From Argopecten irradians (lineage: Eukaryota; Mollusca; Bivalvia; Pectinida; Pectinidae): 64,000 bases of DNA. Both the position numbers and the translations under genes were made by a program. This document shows, piece after piece, positions 11,715 through 24,600 of this stretch (its first letter is position 1; every line of letters begins with the position of its first letter). The notes beneath the pieces were generated by a model, which saw nothing but the letters and a program-made list of their open reading frames with translations, was not told where the DNA came from and made no database searches. Where the stretch lies: NCBI RefSeq assembly GCF_041381155.1, contig NC_091144.1, positions 18,671,544-18,735,543 on the forward strand. Direction: 5' to 3'.

Positions 11715-12645
11715 CAAAGATGTAATAAGAGTCTATATAAACCCCTGGATTATTGAGACGAGACAGGAAGGACATTATCACAAAAGCCAACAATACTCTC
11801 ATATCTTTGTTTATTCAGACAAAATTGTGTTCATATTAATAATAAAATGTTTACATATCACAATAACACATACTGACTCAGTATGACTCGATACCAATTA
11901 TTGCACTCAAGCACCCGGCTCTAGATTAATAGATATCCATTTACAGGTAAAGCATTGTCAATTTGAAAGTTACAGTTCAGGAAACATCTCCATTTATGAG
12001 AAGACATTTCACATTTCATTGTCAAGACAAGCAACAGAACATTGTTGTAATCAAGAAATGATCAATAAATCTAGAGCCAGTATTCAACAATCATATATAT
12101 AGTGTATTTAAATAAAATAATACATGTGTATTAGACAAAACACAGACACTTTGCGTTTCTAAACAAAAATGTATTTGTAAGCCGGTGTAGACTGTAGTAG
12201 CTATGCTGGTGTGAGTCCCTGTTGATTCTAGCCACTAATACTGGATATGGACATTTGACAAATCACTGGTGTAGGGTACAAAGGATGAGAGGTAAATACA
12301 AAAGCCCTGATACATGTACCAGAAATGAATAACTTACATCACATTCACTTAGGTTTGGAAATGGATCTCGCAATCCGTTTTTGGAAATGGTGCATGTTTG
12401 TGTTGTCAACACACGTGATAACAGAAGCCTAGGGTTGAAGCAGGTACATGTAACATATATAAAATTATTATATGTTGCAATGATGAAGCATGCATAAATT
12501 ATTTAGTGTTTCTAACTAATCATGATCTATGCAATGCAACTTTGTTTCATCCTTCTTCCTACAACCGGAAACAAATTTATTTTACAGCCCTTCCACTACA
12601 CTCCAACTCATACACACATGAAGAGTAAAGTTTCACACACAGTCT
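11550..12645 (-). other. EXOC4 3' flank / probable 3' UTR region
   Basis: Sequence downstream of the EXOC4 stop. On the minus strand an AATAAA polyadenylation signal (plus-strand TTTATT at 12576-12581) lies about 65 nt after the stop codon and is the likeliest 3' end. A second TTTATT lies near 11,810. No open frame here looks coding. The distal part contains the short TIR element at 11550-11714. Confidence 0.45.
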
Positions 12646-15600
12646 TCAGTCTCTAGAAACTCCATTCTGGCCTCTCTCTATGATCTCGCGCAGCCTCTGC
12701 ATGCGTTTGTCGAGCTGGTTTGGGTCCCCGCCGGGGTGGGATCGGTGGTATAGCTGTATCAGTTGGCAGTACTCTGTGTAGGTAAATTGGGCTCCCTTCT
12801 CTGCTATTGATGTTAGGATATCCTACAGAAAAAAACATGATATGAAATATCAATAATATTCAAGATATGGCAATCTCAGTATGGACTTGAAAATTCTTAC
12901 TTCAACATCAGATTTGAAAAGTACTTTGCATCTTTAAAATTTATAAAATTTGACTACACGGAAGGATAATTACTTTTTCTTATTTCTTTTATTTTGTATG
13001 TCGTTTATCATATATGTATCAATTATTGACTTTGAATCTACCATGTAGATGGAAAATGTGATATCATTTCATTATAACATAATTTGTTTAAAAATCTGAT
13101 TACCAACTTTTGAAAGTTGTTTTATTTAAAATAAAAAACACATTAAAGCAAAAGACTTAAATTGCATTAAATATGTTAATAACTTACGTCTGGATTAAGG
13201 TAGAGAAGTTCGTAGTATTGGCGGGCCATATCCAAGTCAGTTTCTCGGGACATGGAAATGTTGGTCAGGTTTTGTTGGATAGCAAATAAATTCCTACACC
13301 TGATGGAAGTAAAATAGTACTTTTTTATTCAAGTAAGAAGGTTTAAGATTATTCAAATTCATTTTAAAATAAACATATTCTGTTGATGAAATACCTGAAT
13401 AGCATGTTGGCTTTTAGAATGTTGACAAGCATATTTTCTCAACCCCGTTAACAAAACCAACAAGGTCCCGGTAAAGTACAAGGTACATATTTTCCTCCAT
13501 ATCAAGCATCATATCCTATCATATAAATTTGAGGTTTCAAAAATCATTTCAGAAAGTGAGTATGTTTGACACCCTTATTTATGAACTGAGGTTGATATCA
13601 TTTGAATTAGCTGCAGACTGACAATTTGGTCCTTGTAGCTGTAGACATGTAGACAAGTGTTTAACTTCTCCATAGGAAAGCATAGCCATGGGGAATTAGT
13701 GTGATAACTGATACAACACACATAGAAACTTGGTCACAACATGTGCTTATTTGTTCATATAAAGACAATATAGTGAATTAAAAGTTAGTTTAAAAAACTC
13801 ACATCTTCTTAATGCCATTCTCGTTGATCTTAGGTAAAAACTGTATGCTGTTCATCAATATAGATGCCACCAAGAATCCAAGGCCTTCAAATATATATCT
13901 GTCAAGAAAAATCGTCATTGATAAAAGATAGCATAATTATCAATGTGGAGTATGTCAAGCATTTCAAGGTTATAATGAGTTGAATCTCACAAATTACAAC
14001 CCATGTAACTTGGTGACACTGCATTTAATTTGAAGTAAGTGACCTCTGAAAAAGTTCTTTATTTGTTCAAATGTCTTTCTAAAGCTAATGAGATAATGAT
14101 GCTTGACTGCCTTTCACAGTTCTCCTTCAATGTTGTTCCAAACTAAAAATGATTAATATGTCCAAGGCTACAGATAAATAGTCTAAGAGGCCTAATTGCA
14201 GGGGACAAAAAATTTTGACAAATAATATTATTGATAAAGAAAAATTTCATTCCCTGTTTTGATTGTCTGAAAAGCTGGATGCTTCTGCTATTCAGAGGAA
14301 GGACCAAGGGATCTAGCATTATCAACACTTTCAGACACTGGCTTAAATTTACAACTACAAGTATATCATACAAATGAGTATAATATGTACTGACTTAAAT
14401 TTATTGGGCTGTAGACTCTGTGACAACATTTCCTCCATAGCAGTTAGGTCCTTGTTCAACTTTAACACATTGGAGTCAGGGTCAAGGTCATCAATAGGTC
14501 CTGCATAGTTAGACTGAAAATAGAAAAGGTCAAGGTCATCAATAGGTCCCGCATAGTTAGACCGAAAATAGAAATGGTCAAGGTCATCAATACGTCCTGC
14601 ATAGTTAGACTGAAAATAGAAATGGTCAAGGTCATCAATAGGTCCTGCATGGTTAGACTGAAAATAGAAAAGGTCAAGGTCATCAATAGGTCCTGCATAG
14701 TTAGACTGAAAATAGAAAAGGTCAAGGTCATCAATAGGTCCCGCATAGTTAGACTGAAAATAGAAATGGACAAGGTCATCAATAGGTCCTGCATAGTTAG
14801 ACTGAAAATAGAAAAGGTCAAGGTCATCAATAGGTCCTGCATGGTTAGACTGAAAATAGAAAGGTAAAGATGTTTTCAATGAATACGTACGTTGTACCAG
14901 TATATATGTCCTAAATGTATCTTTTACACCCGGTCCACCCCAACTGCGAATGATAAATATTATGAAGTTCCTTACCGTCAATCGATTGATTTGTAACACA
15001 GCGAGAAATTCTGTACCGTGTAGCGATAAACGCTAACACTCTACCGACACAACGTGGCTATTTTTAGACTCGAGTACTGTCGCCAAATCCACAGGTAAAT
15101 CGCGGGGCGCTCTGGCTACATCAGCTATACCAAACACAATCGTAAATGTTACAAATACCGTAAAATCTTGTGTTACTTACACACCAGTGTACTTTGCACA
15201 TGTATTTTTTCTTATGGCTTTAAATACTGAAAAAAATCTACTATCGGTATATTTTGCGCATTCAAATTTTGGGGAAAACGATGTCCGGGGAACCACAAAT
15301 TCAGTGTTATAAAGGTGGTAATTTCATTGCAAAACATTCACAATAAATGCTTGACAACTTGCACAAAAAGTGTTGTATTTAGAAGAAATAACATAATATA
15401 ATTGCACTGTGCTTGTTTTCTTTTATTGGCCACCGCAACTGAAACAGTGAAATATATCTTGCAGAACATGTCAAAAACATTGGCAGTCCGCCGTATTCGA
15501 TCCGTACACATGTCAATGTCTGGAGATATTACACATGAATAGTTATCAGAACTATTTGAAAATATTATAATTTAGTTACTTTAATATTGCCACAATAAGT

Positions 15601-18600
15601 TTTAAGTGTGTTTGAGATCATTAACAAACTTTAAAGAGCATTCCGATAGCATTTACGTTGGCTTGCAATAATCACATCGTGAGTGAACTCACTATCTGTA
15701 CGGCACCAGATCCAAGCTGATGGCTAATTATATATAACAGTACGGTTAAAATGCCACTAACCTTGTAGCTTGTCAGTTTTGCTGTAATAATATTACAAAC
15801 CACTTATTGAAAATCCTAAATATAGGACAGTTTAGGACTCGTCTTATAAATCCCACGTGTGTTTTGACTTTTTGCACACGGCCTGCAGCCGGGACATGTT
15901 ATGGCGGTTCCCTACGTAATGAGCATAGCTAGATCTATAAGGAGTTTCATATGCAGTTTTACTAGAAATATGAAGATTTGTTAAAATATCTAAAATAAAG
16001 AAATACTAGTCAAGTGAATTTTTATGCAATTTGAAGAATATTTGTTTTGTTTTTAAGTAGATACAGACGCATTGTTGATGATATATAGATCGGTTAAGCT
16101 AACTAGCCATTCAGTTTCGTTAAGCTGGATGAGAGGCCCGAGCGTAGCATCCAGTACCAGTTTACCTGTGGATTTGGCGACAGTACTGGAGTCTATAAAT
16201 AACTACACTCATTCAATACATCGATACAAGTCAGCGGTAGAGCGGTAGGGGTTTATATACACGCATCGTTCGCAGTTGGGGTGGACCGGGTGTAAATATT
16301 GTATAAACCTTTGTGCAAATGACATTACAGTTTTCAGAGATTGATAAAGTGCTGTAAGGAGATTCACCTTCATTTCTACTTAAAGCATACAATGCAATTT
16401 CCATTGTATTTAATTTCCTGACACCAATATCTAAAATAAATAGGTAAAACTGGACCAAGGTAATCTCCTGGTATTTTGAAATTACCTGACAACTTACATC
16501 TGGCAGTTTCTATCAACTTACCTTCTGGGTGATCTACAGGTAACATTGTAATTATATTTACCTTTCTCTGTAGACTTACCTGTAAGTTTGTTACTACATG
16601 TATATTTACCTTTCTGGCTACCAGTTCCAGGTAGTAGAAGCAGTGAACTCTGACCTCTAAGTGTAACAGCAGCAGACAGATTTCAGCAAGCTCCTGGAAA
16701 TCCTTCTCCAGCGTGTTAAGTGACCTAGATATAATTATAATAGTCAGACATTGAGACCGTCTTTGTGTGCAAATCAGGAAACCCATTTTACCCTTACCAA
16801 TAGAAAGAACATATAGTGATCATCATGTATGATTTTAATGTTGATGTATTTTTCGTTTCGACTAGTATAAATTTTTGTACGTCTTTAGTTATTTCATCAG
16901 CTATCCATTTAACAAAATTTTATTGAAACGTTTGCACTACATAATATACCTTTATCTTTGACATTGAAATAAATGTCCAGTAACCGCAATTGATGTATGA
17001 CCATATATCTGGTTTTCATTAATGGTCCAAAATGATGACAATTGAAAACAAGACAATAACTAGTGTATGTACATATAGATACTTACTCCAACGCCTTGTG
17101 TGATACTGGTGGATATTTCTGATAAATGAAAAATACAACATTACAGAAATCTCTTAATTTAAGTAATAACAGATTCATTGAACATTTCTGAGATCCAACT
17201 TAACATTTAGATTGCGCAAAATGATAAAAAGAAGTATATTTATTGATAAAACACAATGCTGTCAGTCAAAATTACATTCCCTTGATTAAATTAGAATTAG
17301 AATTCTCTATAGAAGTTTCTTGTTTAAACAATTCTCATATGAAACATTATAATAATGATATTAAGATAATCCTGCTCTTCACAAAAGGGAACAATTTGAT
17401 TTTATTCTTCTCATTTCAAATAAAGAATATATCTAGTAAATAATAAAGAAAACATTCTGTTTCTGATACATAGACTTACAGATGTTTTTTGTGATCCCTG
17501 TTTATCAGACTTTGAAGACAGTGACTGGGCGAAGTGTCCAAGCCTACCTGTAAACCACTCCTGTAAACAAAACCACAGGACAGGTGTAAACATACCACAG
17601 TAGGATAAATGTCTCAATAATGTATTAATGGCTTTTTATTAATACATGTAAATAAGAGGTAAAAGTACCAAATCTAACTCCATGAAGTCATAGATCCATA
17701 TTAGGCAAGTTTTGATTGCTACTGTTAAAGTTTAGACAGGTTTTCATACTAGCCTCTGCAGGGGTCAAAATAGACAGGCGCACTCACAAAACTCTGGTGA
17801 AGCCGGTATAGGCAAGTATACATACCTGACTCTGGTGATAAGTTGGCTATAGTAGTCGGTATAGACAGATGTACATACCAGACTCTGGTGATAGTTGGCT
17901 ATAGTAATTGGTATAGACAGGTGTACATACCAGACTCTGGTGATAGTTGGCTATAGTAGTCGGTATACACAGGTGTACATAACAGACTCTGGTGATAGTT
18001 GGCTATAGTAGTCGGTATAGACAGATGTACATACCAGACATTGGAGATAATTGGCTATAGTAGTCGGTATAGACAGATGTACATACCAGACATTGGAGAT
18101 AATTGGCTATAGTAGTCGGTATAGACAGAAGTATATACCAGACTCTGGTGATAAGTTAGCTATAGTAGTCGATATAGACAGGTGTACATACCAGACTGGT
18201 GATAGTTAGCTATAGTAGTCGGTATAGACAGGTGTACATACCAGACTCTGGTGATAGTTGGCTATAGTAGTCGGTATAGACAGATGTACATACCAGACTC
18301 TGGTGATAGTTAGTTATAGTAGTCGGTATAGACAGATGTACATACCAGACTCTGGTGATAGTTAGCTATAGTAGTCAGTATACACAGGTGTACATAACAG
18401 ACTCTGGTGATAGTTGGCTATAGTAGTCGGTATAGACAGATGTACATATCAGACATTGGAGATAATTGGCTATAGTAGTCGGTATAGACAGAAGTATATA
18501 CCAGACTCTGGTGATAAGTTAGCTATAGTAGTCGGTATAGACAGGTGTACATACCAGACTGGTGATAGTTAGCTATAGTAGTCGGTATAGACAGGTGTAC

Positions 18601-21600
18601 ATACCAGACTCTGGTGATAAGTTGGCTATAGTAGTCGGTATAGACAGATGTACATACCAGACTCTGGTGATAGTTGGCTATAGTAATTGGTATAGACAGG
18701 TGTACATACCAGACTCTGGTGATAGTTGGCTATAGTAGTCGGTATACACAGGTGTACATAACAGACTCTGGTGATAGTTGGCTATAGTAGTCGGTATAGA
18801 CAGATGTACATACCAGACATTGGAGATAATTGGCTATAGTAGTCGGTATAGACAGATGTACATAACAGACATTGGAGATAATTGGCTATAGTAGTCGGTA
18901 TAGACAGAAGTATATACCAGACTCTGGTGATAAGTTAGCTATAGTAGTCGATATAGACAGGTGTACATACCAGACTGGTGATAGTTAGCTATAGTAGTCG
19001 GTATAGACAGGTGTACATACCAGACTCTGGTGATAAGTTGGCTATAGTAGTCGGTATAGACAGATGTACATACCAGACTCTGGTGATAGTTAGTTATAGT
19101 AGTCGGTATAGACAGATGTACATACCAGACTCTGGTGATAGTTAGCTATAGTAGTCAGTATACACAGGTGTACATAACAGACTCTGGTGATAGTTGGCTA
19201 TAGTAGTCGGTATAGACAGATGTACATATCAGACATTGGAGATAATTGGCTATAGTAGTCGGTATAGACAGAAGTATATACCAGACTCTGGTGATAAGTT
19301 AGCTATAGTAGTCGGTATAGACAGGTGTACATACCAGACTCTGGTGATAAGTTGGCTATAGTAGTCGGTATAGACAGATGTACATACCAGACTCTGGAGA
19401 TAATTGGCTATAGTAGTCGGTATAGACAGATGTACATACCAGACTCTGGTGATAGTTAGTTATAGTAGTCGGTATAGACAGATGTACAGAGCTATAGTAG
19501 TCGGTATAGACAGGTGTACATACCAGACTGGTGATAGTTAGCTATAGTAGTCGGTATAGACAGGTGTACATACCAGACTCTGGTGATAAGTTGGCTATAG
19601 TAGTCGGTATAGACAGATGTACATACCAGACTCTGGTGATAGTTGGCTATAGTAATTGGTATAGACAGGTGTACATACCAGACTCTGGTGATAGTTGGCT
19701 ATAGTAGTCGGTATACACAGGTGTACATAACAGACTCTGGTGATAGTTGGCTATAGTAGTCGGTATAGACAGATGTACATACCAGACATTGGAGATAATT
19801 GGCTATAGTAGTCGGTATAGACAGATGTACATACCAGACATTGGAGATAATTGGCTATAGTAGTCGGTATAGACAGAAGTATATACCAGACTCTGGTGAT
19901 AAGTTAGCTATAGTAGTCGATATAGACAGGTGTACATACCAGACTGGTGATAGTTAGCTATAGTAGTCGGTATAGACAGGTGTACATACCAGACTCTGGT
20001 GATAAGTTGGCTATAGTAGTCGGTATAGACAGATGTACATACCAGACTCTGGTGATAGTTAGTTATAGTAGTCGGTATAGACAGATGTACATACCAGACT
20101 CTGGTGATAGTTAGCTATAGTAGTCAGTATACACAGGTGTACATAACAGACTCTGGTGATAGTTGGCTATAGTAGTCGGTATAGACAGATGTACATATCA
20201 GACATTGGAGATAATTGGCTATAGTAGTCGGTATAGACAGAAGTATATACCAGACTCTGGTGATAAGTTAGCTATAGTAGTCGGTATAGACAGGTGTACA
20301 TACCAGACTCTGGTGATAAGTTGGCTATAGTAGTCGGTATAGACAGATGTACATACCAGACTCTGGAGATAATTGGCTATAGTAGTCGGTATAGACAGAT
20401 GTACATACCAGACTCTGGTGATAGTTAGTTATAGTAGTCGGTATAGACAGATGTACATACCAGACTCTGGTGATAAGTTGCTATAGTAGTCGGTATAGAC
20501 AGATGTACATACCAGACTCTGGAGATAATTGGCTATAGTAGTCGGTATAGACAGATGTACATACCAGACTCTGGAGATAATTGGCTATAGTAGTCGGTAT
20601 AGACAGATGTACATACCAGACTCTGGAGATAATTGGCTATAGTAGTCGGTATAGACAGATGTACATACCAGACTCTGGTGAAAGTTAGCTATAGTAGTCG
20701 GTATAGACAGATGTACATACCAGACATTGGAGATAATTGGCTATAGTAGTTGGTATAGACAGGTATACATACCAGACTCTGGTGATAGTTGGCTATTGTC
20801 CTCATCTGCGTCGAGTCGGTGATGATCTCCTGCTGCGGAATCATGGAGTCTGAGGAGGACAGGTTACTGATGAGGATGTTCACCTCCTTTGAGTTCAGGG
20901 TCCTCATCTCCTCCTCTGAACACATGGCTTGGTTCAGGTCCTGGCCCTCCATTGGCTGTAGGACCTGCCAGCTTGGTAACGATCTACGGCAGAAATACTG
21001 GATATAACATTGGCTCATGGGATATAAAATTATTCAAATTGTTTGATAAATTTGATGTTACATTGCCACAGAAAAACAAGAGGCCCAGAGGGCCTGTATC
21101 GTTCACCTGGTTTGTAATGTCATGTTCTGAAAACAGGTTCATTGTTTCTTTTCTGAAGGAATTTGAATATTTACCTCTTATTTCCCTATTGGGCCCCGCC
21201 CTTCCTGCCCCCAGGGGTCAGAGCCAAAATTTATACAAGTTCTGTTCCCCTTCCCCAAAGGATATTTGTGGCCAAATTTGGTTACATTCCATGCAGAACT
21301 CTAGGACAAGTAGCGATTTATAGGATTTACCTCTATTTCCCCTATTGGACCCCGCCCCTCCTGCCTCCAGGTGGTCAGAGACAAAATGTATACAAGTTCT
21401 GTTCCCCTTCACCCAAGGATGTTTGTGGCCAAAGGAGTAGATATGATAGGACCAGTATTTGGCCTTAATTTTTTCATAAATACTCTCATACTTGCCATTC
21501 ATCAAAACATAACTTTTTATAACCATGTACACAATGTGCTCCACCTATGACGTCATCAAATTGATGATTTTCCTCTTATCGCCCTTAGGTTTGAAAAGGC

Positions 21601-24600
21601 TTGAAATGGATTTGGCCGCCACCTTGGAGCAACTTTATATTTTGCATGGATATGCGTAAATATACGATACACAATGTGTGAAAATCTCTTTCTGCTCCAT
21701 GAAGGCGGCTACATTCATTTTTAGAGAAAACCATTCAAAAAGTATGATTTTTCAAGGATTTTTGTGAAAAATGGCGGGAAACTGCATGTTGATGACGTCA
21801 TAGTGAACATAATTGGCACATGCGGGATATTTTCGGGATTTAATGTGTTAGCAAATGTATTCAACTGTTATATGGCAAAATATGTTGTTCTTTGCTGGAG
21901 AATTAATTTCGGGCCAGGTGAGCTAAAAATTGGTTACAGAATGTTCAATCTAATTAAAACTAGACTTATAATTCTGGTCCACTACGATGCTCCAATACAA
22001 GATCTAACAACTCCCCTTTTGGGGTCACCTCAGCATGCGACATGGCTAGCTGCATTCTGCCTGGTGGTTGTTTAATTTTGTGATTTGGAGTCTTTTTCTT
22101 CTACGGAACATGTACCATATTTTGCGATGTCTAAATTCACTATTTTTGCTTGACTACGAAATATGCCAAATTTCATATAAGTTGATTATAGGTACTAGTA
22201 TATGTTAGGCAGCATTTTTCAACTATATCAACTAGTATATTTTGTTCATGGAATAGATTGTTTGTGACAGGATTCAAATGAGCCACTCTGCAGTCACATA
22301 TACATTGCTTTTGTCTTTTACAAACCACTTTTTCTAACCCCATATTTTTAAAACATTCTAACCCTGACATTTTCCACATATTCTTATTAATCAAAGCATT
22401 GACTAACCTATTTTGATGGCCAGTATGGGCCAAAATATCTACAAGATGTTTTGTGTATTACCTAAGAAACCTGCTGATGTCCTCATCCTTAGCCCACATG
22501 GCACTGATCATCCGCTTCTCATCCGTCTCATTCTGAACCATACCTACAATCATCACATAACACTGTATACACATACTGTAAAACACGAAATATTCATGGG
22601 TAAAAAAAAATTGTGGGAAAATATTTGTGATTCATCTTTTTAACAAGGATTCTGCTATTAACAAGTATTGCTGTTTTTATATTCATGGTTCCTTAGCAAC
22701 AACATAAACAACAAAGGCTTTACACACATGAAAATTTCATGTTATACGATACAATTAACGACCTATTTTCAGGAGGATACGGTGAGTTATCAAACCGAGT
22801 AAGAAATATATCCAGAGGTCGAGGGTTATATCATTTTTGAGGGTTAATAACTCACCGTATCCACCTGAAAATAGGTTGATAACTATTTTATTATATGATA
22901 TTTGCAGGATATTAACCCGATTATTCAAAGACTTCAGAATAAACAGGATGATATTCACAAATGTTCTCTTTACAAAAATACATGTTGTTTATCCATTACA
23001 TGTAGTTTATATATTGTAAATATCCAAATGCTTCTTGCTATTGTTTTAGACTGGTAGAACCGGAATATTTTGTCGTTGCATCAACTGCCGGCTGTCTGGC
23101 ATTCTTAAACATTTTCCATAAATTGAAGTTCGCAGTTAACCACCGTTGATTGCAGTAAACTTGCTGCCTTCTGCCATATATGTTGCGGACTATAATAATG
23201 ATTATCCCGACATCATTGAATTAGGAAACTCCCGTTTCGCTATATTTTCGTATGACTCGACGTCAAAAGTGATTGTGACGTCACATCTAAAGGGAGTTTC
23301 CCTCTATCTATTTTTGACACAGGTTAGGGTCTGTATGTCTTACACTGTATGACAGGTGTCTCTATAGGGTCTGTATGTCTTACACTGTATGACAGGTGTC
23401 TCTATAGGGTCTGTATGTCTTACACTGTATGACAGGTGTCTCTATAGGGTCTGTATGTCTTACACTGTATGACAGGTGTCTCTATAGGGTCTGTATGTCT
23501 TACGCTGTATGACAGGTGTCTTTATAGGGTCTGTAAGTCTTACACTGTATGACAGGTGTCTCTATAGGGTCTGTAAGTCTTACACTGTATGACAGGTGTC
23601 TTTATAGGGTCTGTATGTCTTACACTGTATGACAGGTGTCTCTATAGGGTCTGTATGTCTTCCACTGTATGACAGTTGTCTCTATATGATCTGTATGACT
23701 TACCCTGTATGCTGTATGACAGGTGTCTCTGTAATATCTGTATGACTTACCCCTGTATGCTGTATGACAGGTGTCTCTGTAGTCCTTCAGTATATTACAG
23801 ATCATGTTGAGAAATTGATCAGCGTAAGTTGGTAGATCTATCATCAATTCCTGCAGGTCCTGTATGTTCTTATCAACTATCACAGTGCTCTGAAAAAAGT
23901 ATTGATCAGTGGGGTAAAGAATGTCACTAAGGGAATAGAAGACTTTAGACTTCTATTTTATTACCATTGCATATTTTTCATTTTAGAGAATTATCTGCCC
24001 TTGTGCCTAGGTATCGCTAGTGGGAGTGCAAATTACCAGTATGTATGTGTTTATAACCATATGCTATCACAAACATGATGCAGCAAGCAATACTGACAAA
24101 AAATGGGCAGATAACTCTATATCAGGTGTAACAACTGAGAGCTGATTAGCAAACTAGCTTGACTAATACAGATTAAAACACCAGCAACGACTTAGCCAAG
24201 GAACAGAATACAAAGTTCTTTTCACATGGCAGCCACTGAAGTGAAATCTGGTGTAACTAATACATTAGAATAAGAACATCAAGAATCAAAATTAATTCAC
24301 AAATATATTTTATAAATTAGTTCATGCACTATACAGCCATAAGTCTAAAATGTCTATCTTTTACCTGTAAGATTGACTATGAAATGTCAAGCTTGTATTT
24401 AATGACATGAGGAATTATCATGAGTTAAAAAAGCTGAATAAGTGTTAATTTGACAAGGGAGACAACTTACTGTTAGTAGGGGCCGGGAGACACCAAGATC
24501 TCTCTGTGTCTTGTGATCAACAACATGGCGTAGAGAATCAAAACCTGTGACAGAACATCAAAGATAATAAACCAATACAATAATTGATATAATACAATTC

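Noticed and set aside
14355..14999. A 214-codon minus-strand open frame as an independent repeat protein
   Set aside because: It is exon 23 of EXOC4 plus the in-frame acceptor array; the C-terminal part is plainly Sec8 and the rest is duplicated junction sequence.
17788..20772. CRISPR-like array of regular repeats
   Set aside because: The units are contiguous tandem copies without unique spacers and come from an adjacent exon boundary in a eukaryotic gene.
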